A stretch of 51,578 bases of DNA from an uncultured Lachnospiraceae bacterium (GTDB taxonomy: Bacteria; Bacillota; Clostridia; Lachnospirales; Lachnospiraceae). The stretch is from contig CARQVR010000019.1 of NCBI GenBank assembly GCA_949051815.1, positions 1-51,578 on the forward strand, in the 5' to 3' direction. How positions within the stretch are numbered: the stretch's first letter is position 1; every line of letters starts with the position of its first letter. This document shows positions 1 through 8,515 of this stretch, piece after piece. The notes beneath the pieces are model-generated. The model was given only the letters and a program-made list of their open reading frames with translations, ran no database searches and was not told the DNA's origin. The position numbers were made by a program, and so were the translations under genes.

Positions 1-2
1 GG

Positions 3-104
3 GTTGAGAAAGAGTTTCGCCAAGAAATTCTAAGTCTCAGACAAGAGAATGCAAAAAGCGCATTCTCTGCATATCAGAAGTATGCTATAATGGTAGTTAA
101 GTGA
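3..104 (+). CDS. possible 3' end of an upstream gene cut by the window edge
   Basis: One plus-strand frame is open from base 3 to a TGA at 102-104, giving 33 residues rich in Lys, Glu and Gln that end in MVVK. A terminator-like hairpin starts six bases after the stop, as expected for the end of a real gene. Against this, an extended -10 element lies inside the frame and 33 codons is short. The product is not recognisable. In related importer operons a sugar-binding protein gene often precedes the ATPase, but this tail does not look like one. Confidence 0.3.
   Translation, partial: VEKEFRQEILSLRQENAKSAFSAYQKYAIMVVK
44..68. repeat. 9-bp inverted repeat next to the promoter (possible operator)
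   Basis: AGAGAATGC at 44-52 is exactly inverted as GCATTCTCT at 60-68, with a 7-base spacer. The right arm covers the place where the -35 box of the promoter at 83-91 would fall, which is where a repressor could act. It could also be chance inside a coding tail. No T-run follows, so it is not a terminator. Confidence 0.35.
83..91 (+). promoter_or_regulatory. extended -10 promoter element for the sugar importer operon
   Basis: TGCTATAAT at 83-91 contains a perfect TATAAT preceded by TG and one base. The -35 region (about 63-68, TTCTCT) is weak, which fits an extended -10 promoter. It lies about 100 bases before the likely start of the ATPase gene. Confidence 0.45.
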
Positions 105-109
105 AACCG

Positions 110-137
110 GCAGGCGGGTTTTCCCGCCTGCTGATTT
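110..137 (+). terminator. hairpin terminator or attenuator before the sugar importer
   Basis: GCAGGCGGG at 110-118 pairs perfectly with CCCGCCTGC at 123-131 around a TTTT loop, followed by TGATTTT. It could end the upstream gene (stop at 104). Because it lies downstream of the extended -10 box, it could also attenuate the importer transcript. Confidence 0.5.
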
Positions 138-187
138 TAGAGAGAGAAGTGGGTAGCAGATACAAAAAATGTTGGGAGGAATACACT

Positions 188-1726
188 TTGGCTAAAGTTT
201 TACTGGAAATGAAAAATATTACCAAAACGTTCCCCGGTGTCAAGGCGCTCGACAATGTCAATCTGAAAGTGGAAGAGGGAGAAATACACGCGCTGGTCGG
301 TGAGAACGGCGCGGGCAAGTCCACGCTGATGAATGTCCTTAGCGGCATTTATCCTTATGGTACATATGAGGGCGACATCGTTTATAACGGTGAAGTGTGC
401 AAATTTAATAAGATTAAGGACTCCGAGGAAAAGGGAATCGTTATCATCCATCAGGAGCTGGCGCTGATCCCTTACATGACCATCGGAGAGAACATGTTCC
501 TTGGAAACGAACGCGGAAAGAGCGCGGCGATTGACTGGAACGAAACTTACGGGGAAGCTGACAAGTATTTGAAGATGGTGGGTCTTTCGGAGTCTTCCAA
601 GGTACTGGTTAAAGATATCGGTACCGGCAAACAGCAGCTTGTAGAGATCGCGAAGGCGATGGCTAAACATGCGAAGCTTTTGATTCTGGATGAGCCGACA
701 TCCTCACTGAACGAGAAGGATTCCCAGGCGCTGCTCGATCTTATGTTAAAGTTTAAGAAAGAGGGCATGACTTCGATTATTATATCTCATAAGTTAAACG
801 AGGTTGCTTATGTGGCGGATAAGATTACGGTTATCCGTGACGGTTCCACCATCGAGACGATGGATAAGCATACCACGGAGATTTCAGAGGATAGAATTAT
901 TCAGGGCATGGTTGGCCGTGAGCTGACTGACCGTTTCCCGAAGCGTCACAATGTAAAGATCGGTGACGTGAATATGGAAGTGAAGAACTGGACGGTGCAT
1001 CATCCGCTCTACCCGGAGAGGAAGGTGTGCGACAATGTTTCCATCAAGGTGAGAAAGGGCGAGGTGGTAGGTATATCCGGCCTGATGGGCGCGGGACGTA
1101 CCGAGCTTGCCATGAGTATTTTCGGGCAGTCTTACGGCACGAACATCAGCGGCCAGCTCTATCTGGACGGAAAAGAAGTGCACTTAAAGACCATCAAACA
1201 GGCCATCAAAAATAAGCTCGCCTATGTGACGGAGGACCGGAAGGGCAACGGGCTTGTGCTCACCAATCCGATTAAGATCAATACCACACTGGCAAATCTG
1301 GACAGCATTAGTCCGCGGATGATCATTGACAAGGATAAGGAGTACCAGGTGGCGGAGGAATACCGGGGCAAGCTTAAGACCAAGTGTCCTACCGTGGAGC
1401 AGAACGTGGGCAATCTCTCCGGCGGTAACCAGCAGAAGGTGCTTCTGGCGAAGTGGATGTTTACGGATCCCGATGTATTGATTCTGGATGAGCCGACAAG
1501 AGGTATCGACGTGGGCGCCAAGTATGAGATCTACTGTATCATTAATGATCTGGTGGCGGCGGGCAAGTCTGTTGTGATGATTTCCTCAGAACTGCCGGAA
1601 GTGCTCGGTATGAGCGACAGAATTTATGTGATGAATGAGGGCAGGATTGCCGGTGAGCTTTCCGCTGAGGAGGCGTCTCAGGAGAGAATCATGTCTATCA
1701 TCGTAAGTTCAGGAAAGGGGGCGTAA
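188..1726 (+). CDS. mmsA: multiple-monosaccharide ABC transporter ATP-binding protein (MmsA/GguA type)
   Basis: Cytoplasmic double ATPase (512 residues) that powers uptake of monosaccharides such as xylose, galactose or glucose through the two permeases that follow. The first half has Walker A GENGAGKST and Walker B LLILDEPTSSL with a poorly conserved signature. The second half has a degenerate Walker A (GLMGAGRTE), a canonical LSGGNQQKV signature and VLILDEPTRGID. This layout is typical of the RbsA/XylG/GguA family, whose members run about 500 residues. I chose the TTG at 188 because GGGAGGA ends seven bases before it; a start at 101 would lie inside the hairpin. Stop and next start are four bases apart. 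No sugar-binding protein gene is present in the window, so it may lie to the left or elsewhere. Exact sugar unknown. Confidence 0.88.
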   Translation: MAKVLLEMKNITKTFPGVKALDNVNLKVEEGEIHALVGENGAGKSTLMNVLSGIYPYGTYEGDIVYNGEVCKFNKIKDSEEKGIVIIHQELALIPYMTIGENMFLGNERGKSAAIDWNETYGEADKYLKMVGLSESSKVLVKDIGTGKQQLVEIAKAMAKHAKLLILDEPTSSLNEKDSQALLDLMLKFKKEGMTSIIISHKLNEVAYVADKITVIRDGSTIETMDKHTTEISEDRIIQGMVGRELTDRFPKRHNVKIGDVNMEVKNWTVHHPLYPERKVCDNVSIKVRKGEVVGISGLMGAGRTELAMSIFGQSYGTNISGQLYLDGKEVHLKTIKQAIKNKLAYVTEDRKGNGLVLTNPIKINTTLANLDSISPRMIIDKDKEYQVAEEYRGKLKTKCPTVEQNVGNLSGGNQQKVLLAKWMFTDPDVLILDEPTRGIDVGAKYEIYCIINDLVAAGKSVVMISSELPEVLGMSDRIYVMNEGRIAGELSAEEASQERIMSIIVSSGKGA

Positions 1727-1730
1727 GGAT

Positions 1731-2900
1731 ATGGAAAAGATGAATGTTTCCGCATTCCTGAGAAAGTATACCATGATTATCGCCCTTGTTCTGGTGGTGA
1801 TTTTCTTTAGTATTACGACAGAGGGGAAGATTTTATTCCCGCAGAATATTAATAACCTGATCTCCCAGAACGCGTATGTGTTCGTGCTGGCGACAGGTAT
1901 GCTGCTCTGTATTCTGACAGGCGGCAACATCGACCTTTCCGTGGGTTCCGTGGTCTGCTTTGCGGGCGCGGTGGGCGCGATGATGATGGATAAAAAGGTG
2001 AATGTTGTGGCGGCGGTTCTTGCCATGCTAGTAATTGGTATTCTGATCGGTATGTGGCAGGGATTCTGGATCGCTTATGTGAAGGTGCCGCCCTTTATTG
2101 CAACGCTGGCTGGTATGTACGCATTCCGCGGACTTTCCAATGCGGTGCTGCAGGGTATGACGGTTTCCATCAAGAGCGAAGCCTTTATCAAGGTATTCGG
2201 CGGCGGCGCGGACTGCTATGTGCCTGACCTTTTCGGCGGTGAAGGCTTTAATATGACCTGTATGCTCGCCGGATGCGTCGCGGTGGCTGTGCTGATTGCG
2301 GTGCAGTTAAAGAACCGCATCAACAATAAGAGCAGAGGCTATGAGACGGCGCCTCTTGGAACCACGGTTCTTAAACTGGCGGTAATTAGTGCCGTGATCC
2401 TGTGGATTACATATAAGCTGTCTTCCCACAAAGGTATTCCCACAGCGTTAATCTGGATTCTTCTGGTACTTCTCGTTTACGGTTATCTGACCACGAAGAC
2501 CAGAATCGGCCGTTATCTGTATGCGGTGGGCGGCAATGAAAAGGCGACCAGACTTTCCGGTATCAATACGAAGAAGGTGTACTTTATCGCCTATGTAAAT
2601 ATGGGATTTTTAGCGGCGCTGGCCGGTATTTTGACAATTGCCAGACTGACTTCCTCACAGCCCACTTACGGGCAGGGATATGAAATGGACGCCATCGGCG
2701 CATGTTTCATCGGCGGCGCATCCGCATACGGCGGTGTTGGCTCCGTGGCCGGTGTGGTTGTCGGCGCGACTCTGATGGGCGTAATCAACCAGGGTATGAG
2801 TATCATGGGTATGGACGCCAACTACCAGAAGGTGGTTAAGGGTCTGGTGCTCCTGATAGCAGTTGCCTTTGACGTACTGTCCAAGAAAGAGAAGAAATAA
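1731..2900 (+). CDS. mmsB: monosaccharide ABC transporter permease (MmsB/GguB type), first of two
   Basis: Integral membrane permease of 389 residues, the usual length for the GguB/MmsB branch of the RbsC family, which has a longer central insert than RbsC. The family motif GGNIDLSVGS is present near residue 65, and many hydrophobic helices run from the N-terminus (KYTMIIALVLVVIFFS) to the end. It starts four bases after the ATPase gene, with AAAGGGGG inside the end of that gene as ribosome binding site. It closely resembles the next gene along its whole length, so the pair is a tandem duplication. The two may form a heterodimeric channel. Confidence 0.88.
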   Translation: MEKMNVSAFLRKYTMIIALVLVVIFFSITTEGKILFPQNINNLISQNAYVFVLATGMLLCILTGGNIDLSVGSVVCFAGAVGAMMMDKKVNVVAAVLAMLVIGILIGMWQGFWIAYVKVPPFIATLAGMYAFRGLSNAVLQGMTVSIKSEAFIKVFGGGADCYVPDLFGGEGFNMTCMLAGCVAVAVLIAVQLKNRINNKSRGYETAPLGTTVLKLAVISAVILWITYKLSSHKGIPTALIWILLVLLVYGYLTTKTRIGRYLYAVGGNEKATRLSGINTKKVYFIAYVNMGFLAALAGILTIARLTSSQPTYGQGYEMDAIGACFIGGASAYGGVGSVAGVVVGATLMGVINQGMSIMGMDANYQKVVKGLVLLIAVAFDVLSKKEKK

Positions 2901-2915
2901 GGGAGGAGGATAAAA

Positions 2916-4076
2916 ATGAACAAAGCAATGGAAATACTTAGAAAACATACCATGAAAATAGTCCTTGTCCTGATCGTGATATTCTTCTCGGTGATGACAG
3001 AGGGACAGATGTTTGCGGCATCCAGCTTTCAGGCGCTGATTGCGCAGAACGCGTATGTGTTCGTGCTGGCGACCGGTATGCTGATGTGTATGCTGACAGG
3101 CGGTAACATCGACCTTTCCGTAGGTTCTTTTGTATGCTTTATCGGTGCAATCGGCGGACATATGATGGTGCGCGGCGGTATGTCGGTTCCTTTGGCTATG
3201 CTGCTCATGGTAGGCGCGGGTGTGATCTACGGCGTTGTGGAGGGTTTCCTCATCGCTTATCTCAATATCCCGCCATGGATTGCCACACTGGCAGGTTATC
3301 TCGCTTTCAGAGGCTGGGGTACGGCGCTTCTTAACGGTGCGACCATCGCGCCCATGCCGGAAGGCTTTATCAAAATGTTTAACGGCAGCGTGCCCGATCT
3401 TTTCGGCGGTGCGGGGATGAATATTACATGTCTGGTTGTCGGCGTGATCGCATGTGTGCTGTTTGTGTTCTTACAGTTAAAGGGCAGAAACGATAAGGTA
3501 AAAAAAGGTTACGAGACGGAAAGCATGACAGGCGTGATCGTGCGATGTGTGCTTGTATGTGCGGTGATTCTGCTGTTTGCAGTTAAACTGGCGCAGGCGG
3601 GCGGCATCCCGAATAATCTGATCTGGGTGGCAGTGATTGTACTTATTTATAACTTTATCACCTCCAAGACGACCATCGGCCGTTATTTCTACACCATAGG
3701 CGGCAACGTGGAAGCGACCAGACTTTCCGGTATCGACACGAAGAAGATTTTCTTCCTCGCTTACCTGAATATGGCGGTGCTCACCGTGATCAGTGCATGG
3801 ATGACCATGGCGAGACTGTCGGCGGCGACGCCCACAGCCGGAACCAACTACGAGATGGATGCAATCTCCGCCTGCGTGGTGGGCGGCGTGTCCGCATACG
3901 GCGGATCCGGTACGGTGTTCGGCATGGTAATCGGCGCGACGCTGATCGGCGTCATTAACCTCGGCATGAGCCTTATGGGTATCGACGCGAACTGGCAGAA
4001 AGTCGTTAAGGGCGTTGTGCTTCTGGCGGCGGTTGTGTTCGAGATTATGAACAATAAGGAGAAGACGAAAGACTGA
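2916..4076 (+). CDS. mmsB: monosaccharide ABC transporter permease (MmsB/GguB type), second of two
   Basis: 386-residue permease, a paralogue of the gene just before it. Both share the start (KHTMKIVLVLIVIFFS against KYTMIIALVLVVIFFS), the run QNAYVFVLATGML, the GGNIDLSVGS motif and the ending WQKVVKG or YQKVVKG. A strong GGGAGGAGG lies ahead of the ATG at 2916, 15 bases after the previous stop. One ATPase with two permeases suggests a heterodimeric channel, or alternative permeases with different sugar preference. A terminator follows at 4104. Confidence 0.88.
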   Translation: MNKAMEILRKHTMKIVLVLIVIFFSVMTEGQMFAASSFQALIAQNAYVFVLATGMLMCMLTGGNIDLSVGSFVCFIGAIGGHMMVRGGMSVPLAMLLMVGAGVIYGVVEGFLIAYLNIPPWIATLAGYLAFRGWGTALLNGATIAPMPEGFIKMFNGSVPDLFGGAGMNITCLVVGVIACVLFVFLQLKGRNDKVKKGYETESMTGVIVRCVLVCAVILLFAVKLAQAGGIPNNLIWVAVIVLIYNFITSKTTIGRYFYTIGGNVEATRLSGIDTKKIFFLAYLNMAVLTVISAWMTMARLSAATPTAGTNYEMDAISACVVGGVSAYGGSGTVFGMVIGATLIGVINLGMSLMGIDANWQKVVKGVVLLAAVVFEIMNNKEKTKD

Positions 4077-4103
4077 GAAGAGCCGGAAACGGTTGAGATT
4101 ATG

Positions 4104-4136
4104 GGAGGGCTGTCCTGTGGGGCGGCCCTCCTTTTT
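4104..4136 (+). terminator. rho-independent terminator after the monosaccharide importer
   Basis: GGAGGGC at 4104-4110 pairs with GCCCTCC at 4125-4131 and is followed at once by TTTTT. It closes the three-gene importer operon. Confidence 0.8.
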
Positions 4137-4179
4137 CTGTGAAAATTCTGTGAAAATTTATGAAAACTTCGGAAAGCCG

Positions 4180-4208
4180 TTGACATTAAATTTTTATTGT
4201 AGAAAAAT
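4180..4208 (+). promoter_or_regulatory. candidate promoter for the ABC exporter pair
   Basis: A perfect TTGACA at 4180-4185 is followed after 17 bases by AAAAAT at 4203-4208, which keeps four of six consensus -10 bases. It sits between the preceding terminator and the exporter start at 4297. Confidence 0.4.
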
Positions 4209-4296
4209 AGAAACATGCGGATTTTACGAGGACAGCGCACGGAGGCATGACGGCCGTCCAGTGCTGTCAGACATAATAACAGAGGGAGGAATGACT

Positions 4297-6033
4297 ATGA
4301 TTAAAACCCTTGCGGCACAAGTCAAAGAGTATAAAAAGGTTTCGATCATAACGCCGGTCTTTATGATTCTGGAGGTTATCTTCGAGATGCTGCTCCCCTT
4401 TTTGATGGCGTCGATCATTGACGACGGCGTGGATGCGGGCAATATGCAGCATATCTATGCAGTGGGTGCGGTAATGATCGCGGCGGCTCTTTGCGGGCTT
4501 TTCTGCGGTGTGATGGGTGGTAAGTACGGCGCGAGAGCTTCCACGGGCTTTGCGAAGAACTTAAGGCAGGCTATGTTTGAGAACATCCAGACATTCTCCT
4601 TTGCCAGCCTCGATAAGTTCAGCACGGCGGGACTTATAACCAGACTGACCACAGATGTGAATAACATGCAGATGGCGTACCAGATGATTCTGCGGATCTG
4701 TTTCCGCGCGCCGGTCAGCATGATCTGCGCGATGTCTATGGCTTTCCTGATCAACGCCAGACTTGCGGGGATTTATCTGGTGGCGGTGATTCTGCTTGGC
4801 CTGGTACTGTTTTTCATTATCAGGGGCGCCATGAAATATTTCAAGCAGGCTTTTCCGAAGTATGACGAGCTGAACGCCTCCGTGCAGGAGAACGTGAGCG
4901 CGATCCGTGTGGTGAAGGCTTACGTCAGGGAGGAGCACGAGACGAAGAAGTTTAAGAAGGCCAGTCAGGGCATCTATGACATTTTCAGTAAGGCGGAGCA
5001 GCATGTGGTCTTAAACATGCCGGTTATGATGTTTACCGTCTATGGCTGCATCCTGCTGATCAGCTGGCTGGGCGCGAAGCAGATCGTGCAGGACACCCTG
5101 ACCACGGGCGGGCTGATGAGTCTGCTTACATACTGTATGAACATTCTGATGAGCCTGATGATGGTGGCCATGATTTTTGTAATGATGAGCATGAGTATTG
5201 CCAGCGCGGAGCGTATCTGTGAAGTCCTCAACGAAAAGAGCGATCTGACCAATCCGGTCGATCCCGTCTATGAGGTGGCGAGCGGAGACATCGAGTTTCA
5301 GCATGTGCGCTTCTCTTATCATAAGGAGAGCAGTGAGGCGGTTTTGCACGATATTAACCTGAAAATACATGCAGGGGAAACCATCGGCATCATCGGCGGC
5401 ACGGGCAGCGCTAAGACCAGTCTGGTCAATCTGATCAGCCGTCTCTACGATGTGACGGAAGGAAAAGTGCTTGTAGGTGACAGGGATGTCAGGGAATATG
5501 ACATTGAGACACTGAGAAATCAGGTGGCAGTGGTCTTGCAGAAGAATGTGCTTTTCTCGGGCACGATTCTGGATAATCTGCGCTGGGGCGACGCAGACGC
5601 CACGGAGGAGGAGTGCAGGAGGGTGTGCAGACTTGCCTGCGCGGATGAATTTATCGAGAAGATGCCTGACGGCTATCATACTTATATAGAACAGGGCGGA
5701 ACCAACGTCTCCGGCGGGCAGAGGCAGCGTCTCACCATCGCGAGGGCTCTTCTCAAGAAACCGAAGGTATTGATTTTAGACGATTCCACCAGCGCGGTGG
5801 ACACGGCGACGGATGCGAAGATCCGAAAGGCTTTCGCGGAGGAGATTCCCGACACCACGAAACTGATTATCGCCCAGCGCGTGGCCAGCGTGATGTATGC
5901 GGACCGCATTATCGTGATGGACGACGGGCGGGTGCACGGCTTTGGAACGCACGAGGAACTGCTGCGGGATAATGAGATTTACAGGGAAGTATACGAGTCG
6001 CAGACAAACGGCGGCGGGGATTTTGACGAATAA
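4297..6033 (+). CDS. ABC exporter half-transporter, degenerate-site subunit
   Basis: 578-residue membrane-ATPase fusion: six predicted helices in about residues 15-300, then a nucleotide-binding domain. Walker A reads GGTGSAKTS, the signature VSGGQ is canonical, and Walker B reads LILDDSTS, so the catalytic Glu is Asp. The switch His is Gln (LIIAQRVASV). These changes mark the non-hydrolysing partner in heterodimeric exporters such as TM287/288 or LmrCD. The ATG at 4297 is preferred because GGGAGGA ends six bases upstream, whereas the ATG at 4291 abuts it. The next gene supplies the complementary half. Likely role is multidrug or lipid-like export; substrate unknown. Confidence 0.88.
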   Translation: MIKTLAAQVKEYKKVSIITPVFMILEVIFEMLLPFLMASIIDDGVDAGNMQHIYAVGAVMIAAALCGLFCGVMGGKYGARASTGFAKNLRQAMFENIQTFSFASLDKFSTAGLITRLTTDVNNMQMAYQMILRICFRAPVSMICAMSMAFLINARLAGIYLVAVILLGLVLFFIIRGAMKYFKQAFPKYDELNASVQENVSAIRVVKAYVREEHETKKFKKASQGIYDIFSKAEQHVVLNMPVMMFTVYGCILLISWLGAKQIVQDTLTTGGLMSLLTYCMNILMSLMMVAMIFVMMSMSIASAERICEVLNEKSDLTNPVDPVYEVASGDIEFQHVRFSYHKESSEAVLHDINLKIHAGETIGIIGGTGSAKTSLVNLISRLYDVTEGKVLVGDRDVREYDIETLRNQVAVVLQKNVLFSGTILDNLRWGDADATEEECRRVCRLACADEFIEKMPDGYHTYIEQGGTNVSGGQRQRLTIARALLKKPKVLILDDSTSAVDTATDAKIRKAFAEEIPDTTKLIIAQRVASVMYADRIIVMDDGRVHGFGTHEELLRDNEIYREVYESQTNGGGDFDE

Positions 6034-6139
6034 CAACGCGCGAAGGACTTTTAATTGCCTGAAAGCAAAGAAATGGAAAGCGAGGGGGAGTATGCCTGTC
6101 GGCAAACTCCGCAAAGAACGCTTCGGAATGGAGGAAATT

Positions 6140-8038
6140 ATGCCGGGACCACATGGAAGAATGCAGGGTGGAAAGAAAATAGAGAATCCGGGGAAGGTGT
6201 TTAAGCGCCTGATGCGCTATGTGATGAAAAGTTACGGTCCTCATCTGATGATCGTGGCGGTGCTGATTTTTGTGAGTGTGATGGCGAACGTGCAGGGTAC
6301 CATGTTTATCCAGCGTTTGATTGACGATTATATTACGCCCATGCTGACGCAGGATGTGCCGGACTTTTCGCCGCTGGCGGGAGCGATTGTAAAGGTGGCG
6401 TGTCTGTATCTGGTCGGCGTGGTGGCGTCCTACGCGTGGAACCGCATTATGATTAACGTGACGCAGGGAACGCTGCGCAATGTGCGTGACGATCTGTTCT
6501 CCCATATGGAGACGCTTCCGATTAAATATTTTGATACGCACGCCCACGGAGACATTATGTCAACCTACACGAATGATACGGAAACACTGAGGCAGATGAT
6601 CAGCCAGAGTATGCCGCAGGTATTTAACAGTGCGATTACCATTGTAAGTGTACTGATCAGTATGATAATATTAAGTATACCGCTGACAGTGGTGACGCTT
6701 GCCATGGTGGCGCTCATGCTGATCGTGACAAAGAAGGTGGCGGGCTTAAGCGGCCGGTATTTTCTGGAGCAGCAGACGAATCTGGGTAAAGTCAACGGCT
6801 TCATAGAGGAAATGATGAACGGCCAGAAGGTAGTCAAGGTCTTTAATCACGAGGAGAAAAATATCGAGGACTTCCGGAGCTTAAACGACGCGCTGTTTGT
6901 GAGCGCGGACAAGGCAAACTATCTGGTCAATGTAGTGGGGCCTGTGAACCAGCAGCTGGGCAATGTGAGTTATGTGGTCTGCGCCATTGTGGGCGGCGCG
7001 CTTGCGCTTTCCGGCGCAACGGGCTTAACCCTCGGAAAACTGGCGAGCTTTCTGACCTTTAACAGAAGCTTTAATATGCCGATCAACCAGGTGAGTCAGC
7101 AGTTCAATTCGCTAGTGATGGCGATGGCGGGTGCGGAGCGTATTTTCAAAATGCTGGATGAGGCGTCCGAGGTGGACGACGGTTATGTGACGCTGGTTAA
7201 TGTGAAGGAGGAGAACGGCACGCTCATGGAAACGCCCGAACGTACCGGCCGCTGGGCATGGCGGCACGAGCATCAGGCGGATCACTCCGTGGATTATGTA
7301 GAGCTTACGGGCGATGTGGTTTTCGACGGCGTGGATTTCGGTTATAATGATGATAAGATGGTGCTCCATGATGTGAAGCTCTATGCCGAGCCGGGGCAGA
7401 AGATCGCGTTTGTCGGTTCCACAGGCGCGGGCAAGACTACCATTACCAACCTGATTAACCGTTTTTATGACATTCAGGACGGAAAAATCCGTTACGACGG
7501 CATTAATGTCAATAAGATTAAGAAGGCAGATCTGCGTCGTTCGCTTGGAATCGTATTGCAGGACACACACCTCTTTACCGGAACGGTGATGGAAAATATC
7601 CGTTACGGGAAACTGGACGCCACCGATGAGGAGGTGCGCGCGGCGGCGAAACTGGCCAATGCAGACAGCTTTATCAGAAGACTGCCGGAAGGCTATGACA
7701 CCGTGCTCTCCGGGGACGGCGCGAACTTAAGTCAGGGACAGCGGCAGCTTTTGGCGATCGCGAGGGCGGCTGTGGCCGATCCGCCGGTACTGATACTGGA
7801 TGAGGCGACCAGCTCCATCGACACCCGTACCGAGCGCATTGTGCAGGACGGCATGGATAAGCTGATGCGGGGAAGAACCACCTTTGTGATTGCCCACAGA
7901 CTCTCGACAGTCAGAAATTCCGACTGTATTATGGTGTTGGAACAGGGGCGCATCATAGAGCGCGGAACCCACAACCAGTTGATCGAAGAGCGCGGAAAAT
8001 ACTACATTTTGTATACCGGAAACGCAATTACTGCATAA
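6140..8038 (+). CDS. ABC exporter half-transporter, catalytic-site subunit
   Basis: 632-residue exporter half with membrane domain at about residues 20-330 and an ATPase domain with Walker A GSTGAGKTT, Walker B VLILDEATSS with the catalytic Glu, and switch His in VIAHRLSTV. Its signature is LSQGQ rather than LSGGQ. That is the complement of the previous protein: the working site would combine this Walker A/B with the partner's VSGGQ. I chose the ATG at 6140 (GGAGG five bases upstream, and the protein then opens MPGPHGRM as in relatives from memory). In-frame ATGs at 6092 and 6128 are alternatives. A stretch of about 65 residues before its ATPase domain (near residues 350-410) is an insert relative to the partner. 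Confidence 0.88.
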   Translation: MPGPHGRMQGGKKIENPGKVFKRLMRYVMKSYGPHLMIVAVLIFVSVMANVQGTMFIQRLIDDYITPMLTQDVPDFSPLAGAIVKVACLYLVGVVASYAWNRIMINVTQGTLRNVRDDLFSHMETLPIKYFDTHAHGDIMSTYTNDTETLRQMISQSMPQVFNSAITIVSVLISMIILSIPLTVVTLAMVALMLIVTKKVAGLSGRYFLEQQTNLGKVNGFIEEMMNGQKVVKVFNHEEKNIEDFRSLNDALFVSADKANYLVNVVGPVNQQLGNVSYVVCAIVGGALALSGATGLTLGKLASFLTFNRSFNMPINQVSQQFNSLVMAMAGAERIFKMLDEASEVDDGYVTLVNVKEENGTLMETPERTGRWAWRHEHQADHSVDYVELTGDVVFDGVDFGYNDDKMVLHDVKLYAEPGQKIAFVGSTGAGKTTITNLINRFYDIQDGKIRYDGINVNKIKKADLRRSLGIVLQDTHLFTGTVMENIRYGKLDATDEEVRAAAKLANADSFIRRLPEGYDTVLSGDGANLSQGQRQLLAIARAAVADPPVLILDEATSSIDTRTERIVQDGMDKLMRGRTTFVIAHRLSTVRNSDCIMVLEQGRIIERGTHNQLIEERGKYYILYTGNAITA

Positions 8039-8063
8039 ATTGAACTTATTTTGTAGTATAAAG

Positions 8064-8092
8064 TTGACATATGGAGCAAAAGATTATATATT
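8064..8092 (+). promoter_or_regulatory. promoter of the blaI-like/blaR1-like pair
   Basis: TTGACA at 8064-8069 and TATATT at 8087-8092, spaced by exactly 17 bases. A GTAGT half-site lies just upstream at 8053-8057 and an inverted repeat just downstream at 8099-8123. Confidence 0.65.
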
Positions 8093-8098
8093 AAAATT

Positions 8099-8123
8099 GA
8101 CTACGAGATTTCTTCTGGTAGTC
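8099..8123. promoter_or_regulatory. candidate BlaI-type operator
   Basis: GACTAC at 8099-8104 is inverted as GTAGTC at 8118-8123 with 13 bases between. ACTAC/GTAGT is the half-site core of BlaI/MecI operators, though classical sites have a much shorter spacer. It lies at the expected transcription start, directly ahead of the repressor gene, so autorepression is plausible. Confidence 0.45.
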
Positions 8124-8146
8124 GGAAAGATATGAGACGAAGAGCT

Positions 8147-8509
8147 ATGAAAAAAATTTATGATATTTCCGATGCGGAAATGGAGGTTATGGAAAAACTG
8201 TGGGAACAGGGAGACGGCATTAAGCAGTCAGAACTGCTGGCCCGGTTTGAAGCGGATGGAAAGCAGTGGAAGAGACAGACTCTCAATACCTTTCTGACGC
8301 GGTTAGAGGGTAAGGGATTAGTAAAACGGGAAAACAGAATAGTAAAAGTTGTGTACGGTCGGGAAGAGTACAACAACATGCAGATGAAAACTGTGATCGA
8401 TCATGTGTATGGAGGAAGACTGAGCGATTTCATCGCATCGTTTGTGAAGAAAAATACGATTGCAGATAGCGATGCGAAGGATTTGATTCATTTTCTGGAG
8501 AACAAATAG
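8147..8509 (+). CDS. BlaI/MecI/CopY-family transcriptional repressor
   Basis: Small winged-helix repressor (120 residues), the usual size of BlaI/MecI. The N-terminal half has the family pattern ISDAEMEVMEKLW followed by a recognition helix (WKRQTLNTFLTRLEGKGLV). The C-terminal helices, where relatives dimerise and are cleaved by the protease partner, end in LIHFLENK. The ATG at 8147 matches the family N-terminus; an in-frame ATG at 8132 would add five residues, and neither has a strong ribosome binding site. The protease gene follows six bases after the stop. Likely role: binds the repeats ahead of its own gene and is inactivated by signalling through the protease. Confidence 0.85.
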   Translation: MKKIYDISDAEMEVMEKLWEQGDGIKQSELLARFEADGKQWKRQTLNTFLTRLEGKGLVKRENRIVKVVYGREEYNNMQMKTVIDHVYGGRLSDFIASFVKKNTIADSDAKDLIHFLENK

Positions 8510-8515
8510 AAAGCG

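Noticed and set aside
5011..5679. 222-codon minus-strand open frame opposite the first exporter subunit
   Set aside because: Antisense shadow: His/Gln/Arg-rich with no start signal or family pattern, while the plus strand encodes all ABC motifs.
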